Part shown: in pieces, positions 43,285-51,352 of the stretch
Numbering within the stretch: position 1 is the stretch's first letter
Layout: the number at the start of each line of letters is the position of its first letter
NCBI GenBank assembly: GCA_030726065.1
Contig: JANREK010000030.1
Coordinates: 45,290-109,289 of the forward strand
Source of the DNA: Sediminibacterium sp.
GTDB taxonomy: Bacteria; Bacteroidota; Bacteroidia; Chitinophagales; Chitinophagaceae
Direction of reading: 5' to 3'
DNA length: 64,000 bases
The notes under the pieces: model-generated
What the model saw: the letters and a program-made list of their open reading frames with translations, nothing else
The model's database searches: none
Told to the model about the DNA's origin: nothing
Translations under genes and position numbers: made by a program

Positions 43285-44362
43285 TGTTGTTTTTATAAAA
43301 TTGTGCAACATTATTAATAACCAGCGCATCAAACTTACCCTGCTCCCCAAATAAAAATTGAGGTTTAATGGGCAAAACATATAATGGAATGTCGTTAAGT
43401 TCTTCTGTATATTTTACCAGTCGTACTGCATCCTTTTCGGTGGTTAAAATTAATTTGCTCTTTGAATTAATTTGATTGAATTTTTCTTTGATCTCATTTA
43501 AATCTTCTATGGAGAAAATATGATGATCGCTATAAATTATTTGATAGTAGGTATGTGTGTTTTCGTGAATATAATTTTTTAAAGGGAGTGGATTCGCAAT
43601 GCCACAAACGAGTAATAGTTCGTCCCGCATGGTTAACACCCATTGATCTGACGGATTGTAAATATGGTAGGGCGTATCATAAGCGATGGTAGTAAAAAAT
43701 ACATGTTGTTCTGGTTCAGGATTTAACTTTTCTATGATCTCCTCTTTCTCAATGATAGATAAGTTAGTTGGACATTTGGTAACAATAATAATATTTGCTC
43801 TTTTGGCTGACTTTCGTTCGTCTCTTAAATCACCCGTAGGAATAAAAAAATCATCACAATACAAATTATCGTACTCGGTCAACAAAATATTATAATCAGC
43901 CACTATTTCTCTGTGCTGAAATGCATCATCTAAAATAATTAATTGCAAGTCAGGCACATCTTGAATTAATTGCGGAATGGCTTCAATACGTCTTTCTCCA
44001 ACCGCCACCGCCACATTTGGATACTTAATATGAAACTGCATAGGCTCATCTCCAATTTCAAGTGCGGATGTAAATTGATTCGCTAAAGCATAACCTTCTG
44101 TTTTTCGTTTGTATCCCCTACTTAATGTCGCTAATTTATAATCATCAGATAAAATAGATAAAAGGTATTCCACCATGGGTGATTTTCCCGTACCCCCTAA
44201 TGATAAATTACCAATACAAATCATGGGCACATTAAATTGTACTGACTTTAAATAATGTTTAAAATAAAGCCAATTACGAAATGCAACTATCCAACCATAT
44301 ACAATTGCAAAAGGTAAAAGTAAAACTCTAAAAGATTTTAAAAAGAGGTTATTTAAATTCAT
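43274..44362 (-). CDS. lpxK: Tetraacyldisaccharide 4'-kinase
   Basis: Phosphorylates the 4' position of lipid A disaccharide at the inner membrane, the sixth step of lipid A synthesis. An N-terminal membrane-associated helix (VLLLPFAIVYGWIVAFRNWLY) precedes the P-loop ICIGNLSLGGTGKSPMVEYL (about 49-68). LSRGYKRKTEGY, IILDDAFQHR (Walker B-like DD) and TEKDAVRL are all conserved in LpxK. Length 362 is typical. It overlaps the upstream cyclo-ligase gene by 14 bases and rnr by 11, so the cluster is tightly coupled. Its presence confirms a lipid A-producing Gram-negative host. Confidence 0.95.
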   Translation of the reverse strand: MNLNNLFLKSFRVLLLPFAIVYGWIVAFRNWLYFKHYLKSVQFNVPMICIGNLSLGGTGKSPMVEYLLSILSDDYKLATLSRGYKRKTEGYALANQFTSALEIGDEPMQFHIKYPNVAVAVGERRIEAIPQLIQDVPDLQLIILDDAFQHREIVADYNILLTEYDNLYCDDFFIPTGDLRDERKSAKRANIIIVTKCPTNLSIIEKEEIIEKLNPEPEQHVFFTTIAYDTPYHIYNPSDQWVLTMRDELLLVCGIANPLPLKNYIHENTHTYYQIIYSDHHIFSIEDLNEIKEKFNQINSKSKLILTTEKDAVRLVKYTEELNDIPLYVLPIKPQFLFGEQGKFDALVINNVAQFYKNNNGN

Positions 44363-44915
44363 AACTATTCCAAGGCGTAATACAATGGGTTAAAGGTACG
44401 TCAAATTCATGGGTATCTTGGATATTTGGTATGGGGTCAAAATAGGAAATCCCAATACGATAATGCGGATGATGGCAGGTAGAAAAATATTTATCATAAT
44501 ACCCTTTACCAAATCCTAAGCGATGTCCCAATAAATCAAAACCCAATAACGGAACTAAGAAACAGTCAATATCATTATTTGGAATCAGGTTAAATTGATG
44601 TGGTTCATATATACCCATAGCGTTCAAATGAAGATCAGGAGTAGTTTCATGAAATTGCATCGTCCCCGATGTTTTATCAATCACTGGATAAGCAATGACT
44701 AAATCGGGTATAAATTGTTGCAAGTAACTGGTCAATAAAATGGTATTCGGCTCTTTGTACTTTTCCATTGGGTAAAAACTTCCCATGGTATGTATGTTTG
44801 AAAAATCTAATTTTTGAAATTGTATTAACAACAAATCATCCCATTTGATACATTCTTTTTGGGATAAATTTTTACGCTTTTGTAATAAGGATTTCCTTGC
44901 CTCGTCTTTAAACAT
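44349..44915 (-). CDS. 5-formyltetrahydrofolate cyclo-ligase
   Basis: ATP-dependent conversion of 5-formyl-THF to 5,10-methenyl-THF (MTHFS/YgfA family), salvaging folinic acid. KDEARKSLLQKRKNLSQKE is the N-terminal nucleotide-contact helix; MGSFYPMEKYKEPNT the folate pocket; LVPLLGFDLLGHRLGFGKGYYDKYF the family signature with the phosphate-binding R-x-G-x-G-x-G-Y-Y-D. Length 188 is normal. It lies between rsmD (28 bases) and lpxK (14-base overlap) in the same operon, with no functional link to either beyond co-transcription. Confidence 0.94.
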   Translation of the reverse strand: MFKDEARKSLLQKRKNLSQKECIKWDDLLLIQFQKLDFSNIHTMGSFYPMEKYKEPNTILLTSYLQQFIPDLVIAYPVIDKTSGTMQFHETTPDLHLNAMGIYEPHQFNLIPNNDIDCFLVPLLGFDLLGHRLGFGKGYYDKYFSTCHHPHYRIGISYFDPIPNIQDTHEFDVPLTHCITPWNSYEFK

Positions 44916-44943
44916 AGTATAATTTACGAAAATTTATTGAATC

Positions 44944-45483
44944 TTACACACAAGCAAAAAAACTAAAAATAGTGGTGCCGTAATTTCTTTGGAAACTAAA
45001 TCCTGCAAACTGGATATAATCATTGCGCGGCGTATGTTCTAATATAAAAAAACCATCAGGTGCAATTAGCTTTTGTTGCATAATAATTTTAGGTAGTTCG
45101 TCAATGGTATTTAAAGCATATGGTGGGCCAGCAAAAATGATATCATAAGATTGTTTACAAGATGCTAAAAACTGAAAAACATCCATCCTATTTAATTGTA
45201 CGTTTTCAATTTTCAATAAATCCACATTCTTTTTTATAAAGTCGAGCATGATCGGATCTTTCTCAACAATGGTTAATTCAGATGCCCCTCTTGAAGCAAG
45301 TTCATAACTAATACAGCCAGTTCCGCCAAATAAATCAAGTGTTTTAATGCCGTCTAATTGTACCCTATTTTGCAATATATTAAACAAACCTTCCTTCGCA
45401 ATATCAGTGGTGGGTCTGGTATGCGGCATATTTTGGGGTGGATGAATGCGTCTGCCACCATATTGTCCAGCGATAATTCTCAT
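44944..45483 (-). CDS. rsmD: 16S rRNA (guanine966-N2)-methyltransferase RsmD, motif IV altered
   Basis: SAM-dependent methyltransferase that modifies G966 of 16S rRNA in the 30S subunit. MRIIAGQYGGRRI, TRPTTDIAKEGLFNIL, LDLFGGTGCISYELASRGA (SAM motif I) and VEKDP follow the family closely. Motif IV, normally (D/N)PP(Y/F), reads A-GPPY: Gly119 (codon GGC, one base from Asp GAC) replaces the catalytic acidic or amide residue. Length 179 is full. Its ATG overlaps the DUF3822 stop (TAATG). The altered motif is either a subgroup trait or a loss of activity. Confidence 0.92.
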   Translation of the reverse strand: MRIIAGQYGGRRIHPPQNMPHTRPTTDIAKEGLFNILQNRVQLDGIKTLDLFGGTGCISYELASRGASELTIVEKDPIMLDFIKKNVDLLKIENVQLNRMDVFQFLASCKQSYDIIFAGPPYALNTIDELPKIIMQQKLIAPDGFFILEHTPRNDYIQFAGFSFQRNYGTTIFSFFACV

Positions 45484-46298
45484 TAAAATATAAAATAGGG
45501 TGCGTATATGTGGTGTGGGTATTCCTTGTTTAAATTAATGCCAATGCCTTCATTCGGCGCCATTAATATGGTCGTATCTGCAAAATATCTTTGTAATGTT
45601 TTAATCCAATTTAATTGTTCTGCATCAAATCCAGCAATGGTTAATGAAAAAACATTAGGAACAATACCTGCATTCGAACAGGTATTTAAAAGCGTATAGG
45701 TATTTTGGTCATCCCCCCCTACTTTAAAATGGTTAATTAATTTTAATTGTCCTTCTTGATGAATCACTACACAAAAGTTATTATTAAACATGGTCACATT
45801 AACTCCGTCCTTAGGATGATGTAAAAGAAATTCGGTATAATGATGCCATTTCCCCATTGGAAATGATCGGGTTAGTAATGTATTTAAATGATCAGGTATT
45901 GAATAAACCAACATTTTATCATTTGCTAATGGTGCTAATTGCACTTCTTCTTCCGGGGAAACTTCATGTAATAAGGAGAGTTCATTTTTATACAATAAGT
46001 GGTCGGCGATGTTATATTTTTTTGTAACCATATAACTACTGTTATTCATCACAAAATAAATATTAGCATACGTATTTTGAATCAATTTTGAATTATTCTG
46101 TAAATAGGCCACCAATTGATTCCATCCAATATTTTCAGGATCGTTGACAAAATATTCGAAACATTGGTAGGTATTAGCTATGTTATTCTTTACTGAAAAA
46201 GCAATCGCAGATTCATCCACAATAAGGTATAAATCCTCGACCTTATTATTAGCGGTGCTTTCTAATACCCCGTAAATACCAATTTTTTTCTTTGCCAT
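45483..46298 (-). CDS. DUF3822 family protein
   Basis: Bacteroidota-specific protein of about 271 residues (MAKKKIGIYG start at 46298; ATG at 46316 adds MHKNYN). Two halves look related to each other, with alternating strands and helices such as YLIVDESAIAFSVKNN and NVTMFNNNFCVVIHQEGQLKLINHFKVG. This is reminiscent of an actin-like ATPase or type II/IV pilus assembly (PilM-like) fold, though no nucleotide motif is clear. Located immediately upstream of rsmD with a stop/start overlap, an association I recall as conserved. Function unknown. Confidence 0.8.
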   Translation of the reverse strand: MAKKKIGIYGVLESTANNKVEDLYLIVDESAIAFSVKNNIANTYQCFEYFVNDPENIGWNQLVAYLQNNSKLIQNTYANIYFVMNNSSYMVTKKYNIADHLLYKNELSLLHEVSPEEEVQLAPLANDKMLVYSIPDHLNTLLTRSFPMGKWHHYTEFLLHHPKDGVNVTMFNNNFCVVIHQEGQLKLINHFKVGGDDQNTYTLLNTCSNAGIVPNVFSLTIAGFDAEQLNWIKTLQRYFADTTILMAPNEGIGINLNKEYPHHIYAPYFIF

Positions 46299-46356
46299 GT
46301 TGTAATTCTTATGCAATATTATAAAAAAAGGGGCAGTTCAATGTAAAAACTAATTC

Positions 46357-46364
46357 TAGATTTG
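46357..46364 (+). promoter_or_regulatory. -7 element immediately before the MATE gene
   Basis: TAGATTTG matches TAnnTTTG and ends 5 bases before the ATG at 46370, so predicted +1 falls at the start codon. No TTTG -33 element at the right distance. Confidence 0.5.
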
Positions 46365-46369
46365 CCGAT

Positions 46370-47728
46370 ATGAGCGGCAGCAATAGCAATCCATCCCTAC
46401 AGGTAACAGTTTCAAGTAAACAGATATTGGCCATTTCGTTGCCCATTGCTTTAGCCATCATGGTTCCGCAGGTTAATTTTGTTATTAATAATATTTTCTT
46501 AGGCGCTTTAAGCTCAGAAGCCTTGGCGATTGGTGGTATTACTGGTGTATTTTACTTGATTTTTGGGGTGATGGGACAAGGATTGAATAATGGACTTCAA
46601 GCGCTTATTTCCCGTCGCGCAGGCGAAAATAGAGTGGATGAAATTGGGGTATTGTTTAATCAAGGCGTTATCATATCAATATTATTATCAGTTATTGCTA
46701 TTGCATTTACTTATTTTATCGCACCTAGTATTTTTCATAGTGTTTTACATGATACCCAGAGAGCCAATTCCGTGATTGAATTTTTGAAAATAAGAATTTG
46801 GGGTATCCCATTTTTATTTATTTATCAAATGCGTAATGCATTATTGGTGGGTACGAATCAAAGTAATTTTTTAATTATTGGTACGGCTACAGAAGCTGCT
46901 TTTAATATATTTTTTGATTATTGCTTTATTTTTGGTCATTTTGGATTTACTGCAATGGGCTTGAATGGAGCAGCATATGCTTCCATTATCTCAGAAGTGA
47001 TGGGATTATTCGTCATATATTTGGTGATTCATTATCAAAAAATTGGTGCAAGGTTTGAATTATTTAAAAACTTTGAAATTAAATGGGATTATATCAAACT
47101 CATTTTAGTGCAATCTTCCCCCATCATGATGCAATACATGATAAGTATTATTAGTTGGGAAATATTTTACATTTTGATTGAACATAGAGGGGAACAAACC
47201 TTAGCAGTTTCCAATTCAATGCGAAATATATTTGGATTTTTTGGCAGCTTTACTTGGGCTTTTGCAGCCACTTCCAATACCATGGTGAGTAATATTATTG
47301 GTCAAAATATGCAGGACAAAGTAATTCCATTAATTAATAAAATTGCTAAATGGAGTTTTGGATTTGCTTTTTGCGTTTGTATTATTTTAAATGTATTTGC
47401 ACATCAATTTTTATCCATCTATGGACAAGGGGAAGGTTTTATGCAGGAAGGCATACCTGTTCTAAGAGTAGCCTCTATCGCCTTGTTGTTGATGTCTATT
47501 GCTACTATTTGGTTAAATGGAGTTACGGGTACAGGCCAATCGAAAATTAATTTAGCCATTGAATTTGTAGCTATTATTATTTATTTAATCTATGCATATT
47601 TAACCATCGAATATTACCAATTTCCAATTACCATTGGATGGATGTGTGAAATCATATACTGGTTGACCTTATTAATCCCTTCTTACCTATATATTAAATC
47701 GTACCGCTGGAAGGACAAAAAGATATAG
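46370..47728 (+). CDS. MATE family efflux transporter
   Basis: Inner-membrane multidrug/toxin exporter driven by H+ or Na+, with 12 predicted helices in 452 residues. MVPQVNFVINNIFLGALSSEALAIGGITGVF near the start and the repeated half beginning SSPIMMQYMISIISWEIFYILIEHRGEQTLAVSNSMRNI (about residue 245) match the two MatE domains. Substrate not predictable. Monocistronic: divergent from DUF3822 and convergent with folB. A weak stem ACTCC-N12-GGAGT follows. Confidence 0.92.
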   Translation: MSGSNSNPSLQVTVSSKQILAISLPIALAIMVPQVNFVINNIFLGALSSEALAIGGITGVFYLIFGVMGQGLNNGLQALISRRAGENRVDEIGVLFNQGVIISILLSVIAIAFTYFIAPSIFHSVLHDTQRANSVIEFLKIRIWGIPFLFIYQMRNALLVGTNQSNFLIIGTATEAAFNIFFDYCFIFGHFGFTAMGLNGAAYASIISEVMGLFVIYLVIHYQKIGARFELFKNFEIKWDYIKLILVQSSPIMMQYMISIISWEIFYILIEHRGEQTLAVSNSMRNIFGFFGSFTWAFAATSNTMVSNIIGQNMQDKVIPLINKIAKWSFGFAFCVCIILNVFAHQFLSIYGQGEGFMQEGIPVLRVASIALLLMSIATIWLNGVTGTGQSKINLAIEFVAIIIYLIYAYLTIEYYQFPITIGWMCEIIYWLTLLIPSYLYIKSYRWKDKKI

Positions 47729-47774
47729 CTCCTTGAAGTGGGATAATCAATACTCCGCAAAAAAGACAGGAGTG

Positions 47775-48146
47775 CTAGGCTCTTGATTTTTCAATTTTAA
47801 CGGACACATTTCCTTCAAAAAATGAAATTGGCAAATGAAGTTTGGTGATTTTTACAAATACTTTATTGGCTAATGCTTGTGATGATAAAATATCATCTGC
47901 TATTTTTCCTACCAAAGTTTCTAATAAAGGCGTTGGGATTTCCATCCATTTTTTTACAATTGCATATACATGCACATAATCGATGGTTTGATCCAATTGA
48001 ACAATGACTCCTTGATTGGGTGTAAAGTCAATGTCAATTTCAACAGAATAATTATTGTCTAATTTCTTTTCTTCAGGATATAAACCATGATACCCCACAA
48101 ATAATAATTTGTTCAGACTAATACGCATGGTTTGATTTGTTGACAT
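47775..48146 (-). CDS. folB: Dihydroneopterin aldolase
   Basis: Retro-aldol cleavage of dihydroneopterin to 6-hydroxymethyl-dihydropterin in folate synthesis. MRISLNKLLFVGYHGLYPEEKKLDNNYSVEIDIDF has the N-terminal signature with the pterin-site Tyr/Glu; ETLVGKIADDIL and VFVKITKLHLPI (catalytic Lys) complete it. Length 123 fits. The ATG at 48128 (MRIS) is an alternative start. It lies 10 bases after trxB in the same direction. FolP, which acts later in the pathway, is 29 kb away. Confidence 0.93.
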   Translation of the reverse strand: MSTNQTMRISLNKLLFVGYHGLYPEEKKLDNNYSVEIDIDFTPNQGVIVQLDQTIDYVHVYAIVKKWMEIPTPLLETLVGKIADDILSSQALANKVFVKITKLHLPISFFEGNVSVKIEKSRA

Positions 48147-48156
48147 GAATTTTATT

Positions 48157-49092
48157 TTAGTGGCCTTTTGCAGTTAAATACCTTTCTGCATCTAAGGCAG
48201 CCATACAGCCACTTCCAGCAGCTGTAACCGCTTGACGGTAGTTTTTGTCTTGCACATCACCTGAAGCAAATACACCAGGCACATTTGTTTTAGTAGTGCC
48301 TGGTTCCGTTAATATATAACCAGTTTCATCTATTTTAATAAACTCAGAAAAAATACTACTATTCGGGTTGTGACCAATGGCAACAAAAAATGCACTTACT
48401 GGAATTTCTTGTAAGGTATTGGTTTGGGTATTTTTGATTCTAACCGCTTTAACTGTTTTATCTCCTAAAATTTCATCCGTTTCGCTATTGAAATACACTT
48501 TAATATTCGGTGTATTTAAAACGCGATCCTGCATTACTTTACTTGCGCGCATTTTATCTTTACGAACAATCATATGAACGGTGGTACACATTTTTGATAA
48601 ATAATGTGCTTCCTCAGCAGCAGTATCACCAGCACCTACAATCGCTACTTCTTTTCCTTTAAAAAAGAAGCCATCACAAACAGCACATGCACTCACTCCA
48701 AATCCATTAAATTTCTCTTCACTTGGAATACCTAACCATTTAGCAATAGCGCCAGTTGAAATAATTACGGCATCTGCTTCAATGATCTTTTCATCATCAA
48801 TCCATACCTTTTTAACATCCCCACTAAAATCAACTTTAGTTGCAAGACCATAACGAATATCCGTACCCATACGAGCCGCTTGTTTTTCAAAGTTCACCAT
48901 CATCTCTGGGCCTTGAATACCATCTGGAAATCCGGGATAATTCTCCACATCTGTGGTAATGGTTAATTGACCACCAGGTTGAATTCCTTGGTATAATAAG
49001 GGTTTCATATTTGCCCTTGCTGCATATATAGCAGCAGTATAACCTGCGGGGCCTGAACCTATAATTAAAATGCTTACTTTTTCTGTTTCCAT
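48157..49092 (-). CDS. trxB: Thioredoxin reductase
   Basis: NADPH-dependent flavoenzyme reducing thioredoxin in the cytoplasm. IIGSGPAGYTAAIYAARA (FAD), CAVCDGFFFKGKEVAIVGAGDTAAEEAHYL (redox Cys136 and Cys139 followed by the NADPH GxGxxA motif) and VFASGDVQDKNYRQAVTAAGSGCMAALDAERYL (C-terminal FAD motif) are all intact. Length 311 is standard. Located between the rpoD terminator and folB. Confidence 0.96.
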   Translation of the reverse strand: METEKVSILIIGSGPAGYTAAIYAARANMKPLLYQGIQPGGQLTITTDVENYPGFPDGIQGPEMMVNFEKQAARMGTDIRYGLATKVDFSGDVKKVWIDDEKIIEADAVIISTGAIAKWLGIPSEEKFNGFGVSACAVCDGFFFKGKEVAIVGAGDTAAEEAHYLSKMCTTVHMIVRKDKMRASKVMQDRVLNTPNIKVYFNSETDEILGDKTVKAVRIKNTQTNTLQEIPVSAFFVAIGHNPNSSIFSEFIKIDETGYILTEPGTTKTNVPGVFASGDVQDKNYRQAVTAAGSGCMAALDAERYLTAKGH

Positions 49093-49135
49093 AACTTCTT
49101 TATTTCTTATTCAAAATTCTATAATAAATCCCACC

Positions 49136-49175
49136 TAAAAAAAAGCCCCGTCTAATCCTAAGATTGAAGGGGCTT
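49136..49175 (-). terminator. rpoD terminator
   Basis: On the minus strand AAGCCCC pairs with GGGGCTT (GGGGC 49169-49173 / GCCCC 49145-49149), followed by a run of eight or more T. The 19-base loop holds a second small stem. It lies between rpoD and trxB. Confidence 0.88.
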
Positions 49176-49192
49176 GATAATATTTTAAACTA

Positions 49193-50050
49193 CTAGCCCA
49201 AATAAGCTTTAAGTGCATTGCTGTATCTCGCTTTTTGTAAACGTTTAATAGCACGCTCCTTAATTTGTCTTATTCTTTCCTTCGTTAAATCGTATTTAAT
49301 GCCAATTTGTTCAATCGTAACGCCATTTTCTCCATCTAAACCAAAATAGGCGTTAACAATCTCTGCCTCTCTAGGACTCAATGACTTAAGTACGCGACGA
49401 ATTTCCTCTCTTAAAGAATCTTTCATTACATCTTCGTCAGTTTCATCACTACCTTTTAATAAATCACCCATCGCCACATCCTCTGCTTCATGCACTGGTG
49501 CATCTAATGAAGTGTGACGGGTATTTGATTGAAATATATTATTGATCTCAGTTTCAGACATTTCCAAAATTCCTGCTAATTCCTCAGTGGATGGCTCACG
49601 CTCATACTCTTGTTCAAAAGCCATATAAGCTTTGTTGGCCTTATTATAGGTACCAATTTTGTTTTGAGGTAAACGAACCAAACGACCCTGCTCAGCCAAC
49701 GCTTGCAAAATAGATTGACGAATCCACCAAACCGCATATGATATGAATTTAAAACCTTTGGTTTCATCGAAACGTTGTGCAGCTTTAATTAAACCTAAAT
49801 TACCTTCATTGATTAAATCAGATAATGACAAACCTTGGTGTTGGTATTGTTTTGCAACAGATACAACGAAACGAAGGTTGGCTTGTACTAATTTATGCAA
49901 AGCACGTTGATCACCCATTTTAATGCGCTGCGCTAAAGTGGTTTCTTCTTCAGGATTTATCATAGAGATTTTAGAAATCTCTTGTAAATACTTCTCAACC
50001 GCTTGCGAATCTCTGTTGGTAATCTGTGTTGCAATTTTAAGCTGCCTCAT
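49193..50050 (-). CDS. rpoD: Primary RNA polymerase sigma factor (short Bacteroidota type)
   Basis: Housekeeping sigma-70. The 285-residue length, without a long region 1.1 or the large non-conserved insert, is characteristic of Bacteroidota. Region 1.2 (QAVEKYLQEISKISMINPEEE), region 2 (LVQANLRFVVSVAKQYQHQGLSLSDLINEGNLGLIKAAQRFDETKGFKFISYAVWWIRQSILQAL), region 3 and region 4.2 (VTIEQIGIKYDLTKERIRQIKERAIKRL) are all intact. This sigma is known in the phylum to read TTTG / TAnnTTTG promoters, and such a promoter precedes its own gene. Confidence 0.96.
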   Translation of the reverse strand: MRQLKIATQITNRDSQAVEKYLQEISKISMINPEEETTLAQRIKMGDQRALHKLVQANLRFVVSVAKQYQHQGLSLSDLINEGNLGLIKAAQRFDETKGFKFISYAVWWIRQSILQALAEQGRLVRLPQNKIGTYNKANKAYMAFEQEYEREPSTEELAGILEMSETEINNIFQSNTRHTSLDAPVHEAEDVAMGDLLKGSDETDEDVMKDSLREEIRRVLKSLSPREAEIVNAYFGLDGENGVTIEQIGIKYDLTKERIRQIKERAIKRLQKARYSNALKAYLG

Positions 50051-50144
50051 GCAAAGAATTTATTTAAAGGTATAACGATGTAAAGGTCAAAAAAGTTGTG
50101 TCTAACGATAAATAAAATAGGTAATTTTACCAAATGTTAGTCGG

Positions 50145-50176
50145 CAAAGGTACAAATTTGAGACTAATTTAGCAAA
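50145..50176 (-). promoter_or_regulatory. rpoD promoter
   Basis: On the minus strand TTTG (50176-50173) is followed after exactly 20 bases by TACCTTTG (50152-50145), the full Bacteroidota consensus. Predicted +1 near 50138 leaves a leader of about 88 bases. It is the best promoter in the window. Confidence 0.75.
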
Positions 50177-50238
50177 TATTGATTGTAAAGCATTTATGCA
50201 CACATTTTCCCGTTAAAATGTCCCCAAAAGGGTAAATT

Positions 50239-50272
50239 TTTGAGAATAATCCCTTTCTGAGAATTATCTTCG
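50239..50272 (+). promoter_or_regulatory. Promoter of the threonine aldolase gene
   Basis: TTTG (50239-50242), 22 bases, then TATCTTCG (50265-50272; one mismatch). The -7 element ends 4 bases before the ATG at 50277, so the transcript would start within the first codon. Confidence 0.5.
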
Positions 50273-50276
50273 CGAT

Positions 50277-51290
50277 ATGATTGATTTTAGATCAGATACT
50301 GTTACCCTTCCTACCCCCGAAATGTTGGCTTTTATGCATCAGGCACCTGTTGGCGATGATGTATTTGGGGAGGATCCAAGTATCAACGCTTTAGAAGCCA
50401 AATCGGCAAGTCTGTTTGGCATGGAAGCAGGTTTGTTTTGTCCAAGTGGCACTATGACCAATCAATTGGCTATTAAATCGCATACACAAGCTGGGGATGA
50501 GGTGATTTGTGAGGAATTATCCCATGTGTACCAATATGAAGGTGGCGGTATTGCTTCCAACTCAGGCTGTTCGGTTAAATTGTTACAAGGCAATCGAGGT
50601 AGGATTAAGGCAAATCAGGTTTTAGGGGCTATCCATCCAGAGGATGTGCACAAGCCAATATCCAGATTAATTAGTTTGGAAAATACCTGTAACCGCGGTG
50701 GCGGTGCTTGTTATGATTTTAAGGAATTTGAAGATATACAAAAAATTGCAAAAACGCATCATTTGGGATTACACTTGGATGGTGCTAGAATTTTTAATGC
50801 CATTGTACATAAAAAGGAAGATTCAAAACAATACGGCAAAGTATTTGATTCCATCTCCATTTGTTTGAGTAAAGGATTGGGCGCACCCGTTGGAAGTGTA
50901 TTGGTTGGAGATGCGACCTTTATTAAAAAAGCAAGAAGATGGCGAAAAGTATTTGGTGGCGGGATGCGTCAAGCAGGATCATTAGCAGCTGCAGGCATTT
51001 ATGCATTGGATCATCATGTGGAAAGGTTAAAACAGGATCATCAAAAAGCATTGCTCATTAAAGATGCATTAGTAAAAAAAGAATTCGTTACAGAGGTATT
51101 TGAAGTGGAAACCAATATTGTAATTGCAAAAATTGAAGGAAAATATAATGCAACACAATTAGCTTCCCTTTTAAAGGAGCATCATATTTTAGTTATTGCA
51201 ATGACCCCTGCTCTCGTTCGATTTGTATTGCATTTGGACATCACCAATGAAATGTTAGCAACGACAATAGCAACTATTGAAAAATTATAG
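50277..51290 (+). CDS. ltaE: Low-specificity L-threonine aldolase
   Basis: PLP enzyme that cleaves threonine or allo-threonine to glycine and acetaldehyde. [31 protein letters not shown] and [14 protein letters not shown] are the usual N-terminal motifs; [11 protein letters not shown] supplies the PLP Asp, and [17 protein letters not shown] the Schiff-base Lys199. Length 337 is typical. Followed after 62 bases by pgi in the same direction. Probably gives glycine from threonine, complementing SerA-dependent serine synthesis (inference). Confidence 0.95.
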   Translation: MIDFRSDTVTLPTPEMLAFMHQAPVGDDVFGEDPSINALEAKSASLFGMEAGLFCPSGTMTNQLAIKSHTQAGDEVICEELSHVYQYEGGGIASNSGCSVKLLQGNRGRIKANQVLGAIHPEDVHKPISRLISLENTCNRGGGACYDFKEFEDIQKIAKTHHLGLHLDGARIFNAIVHKKEDSKQYGKVFDSISICLSKGLGAPVGSVLVGDATFIKKARRWRKVFGGGMRQAGSLAAAGIYALDHHVERLKQDHQKALLIKDALVKKEFVTEVFEVETNIVIAKIEGKYNATQLASLLKEHHILVIAMTPALVRFVLHLDITNEMLATTIATIEKL

Positions 51291-51352
51291 TTAAAAAATA
51301 TTTATAAAATTGAACACATTAGCGGATAAAAATTAGTGAAATAGAAAAGATT

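Noticed and set aside
47746-47780. Terminator between the MATE gene and folB
   Set aside because: The stem is only 5 bp (ACTCC/GGAGT) with a 12-base loop and no T-run; too weak to call.
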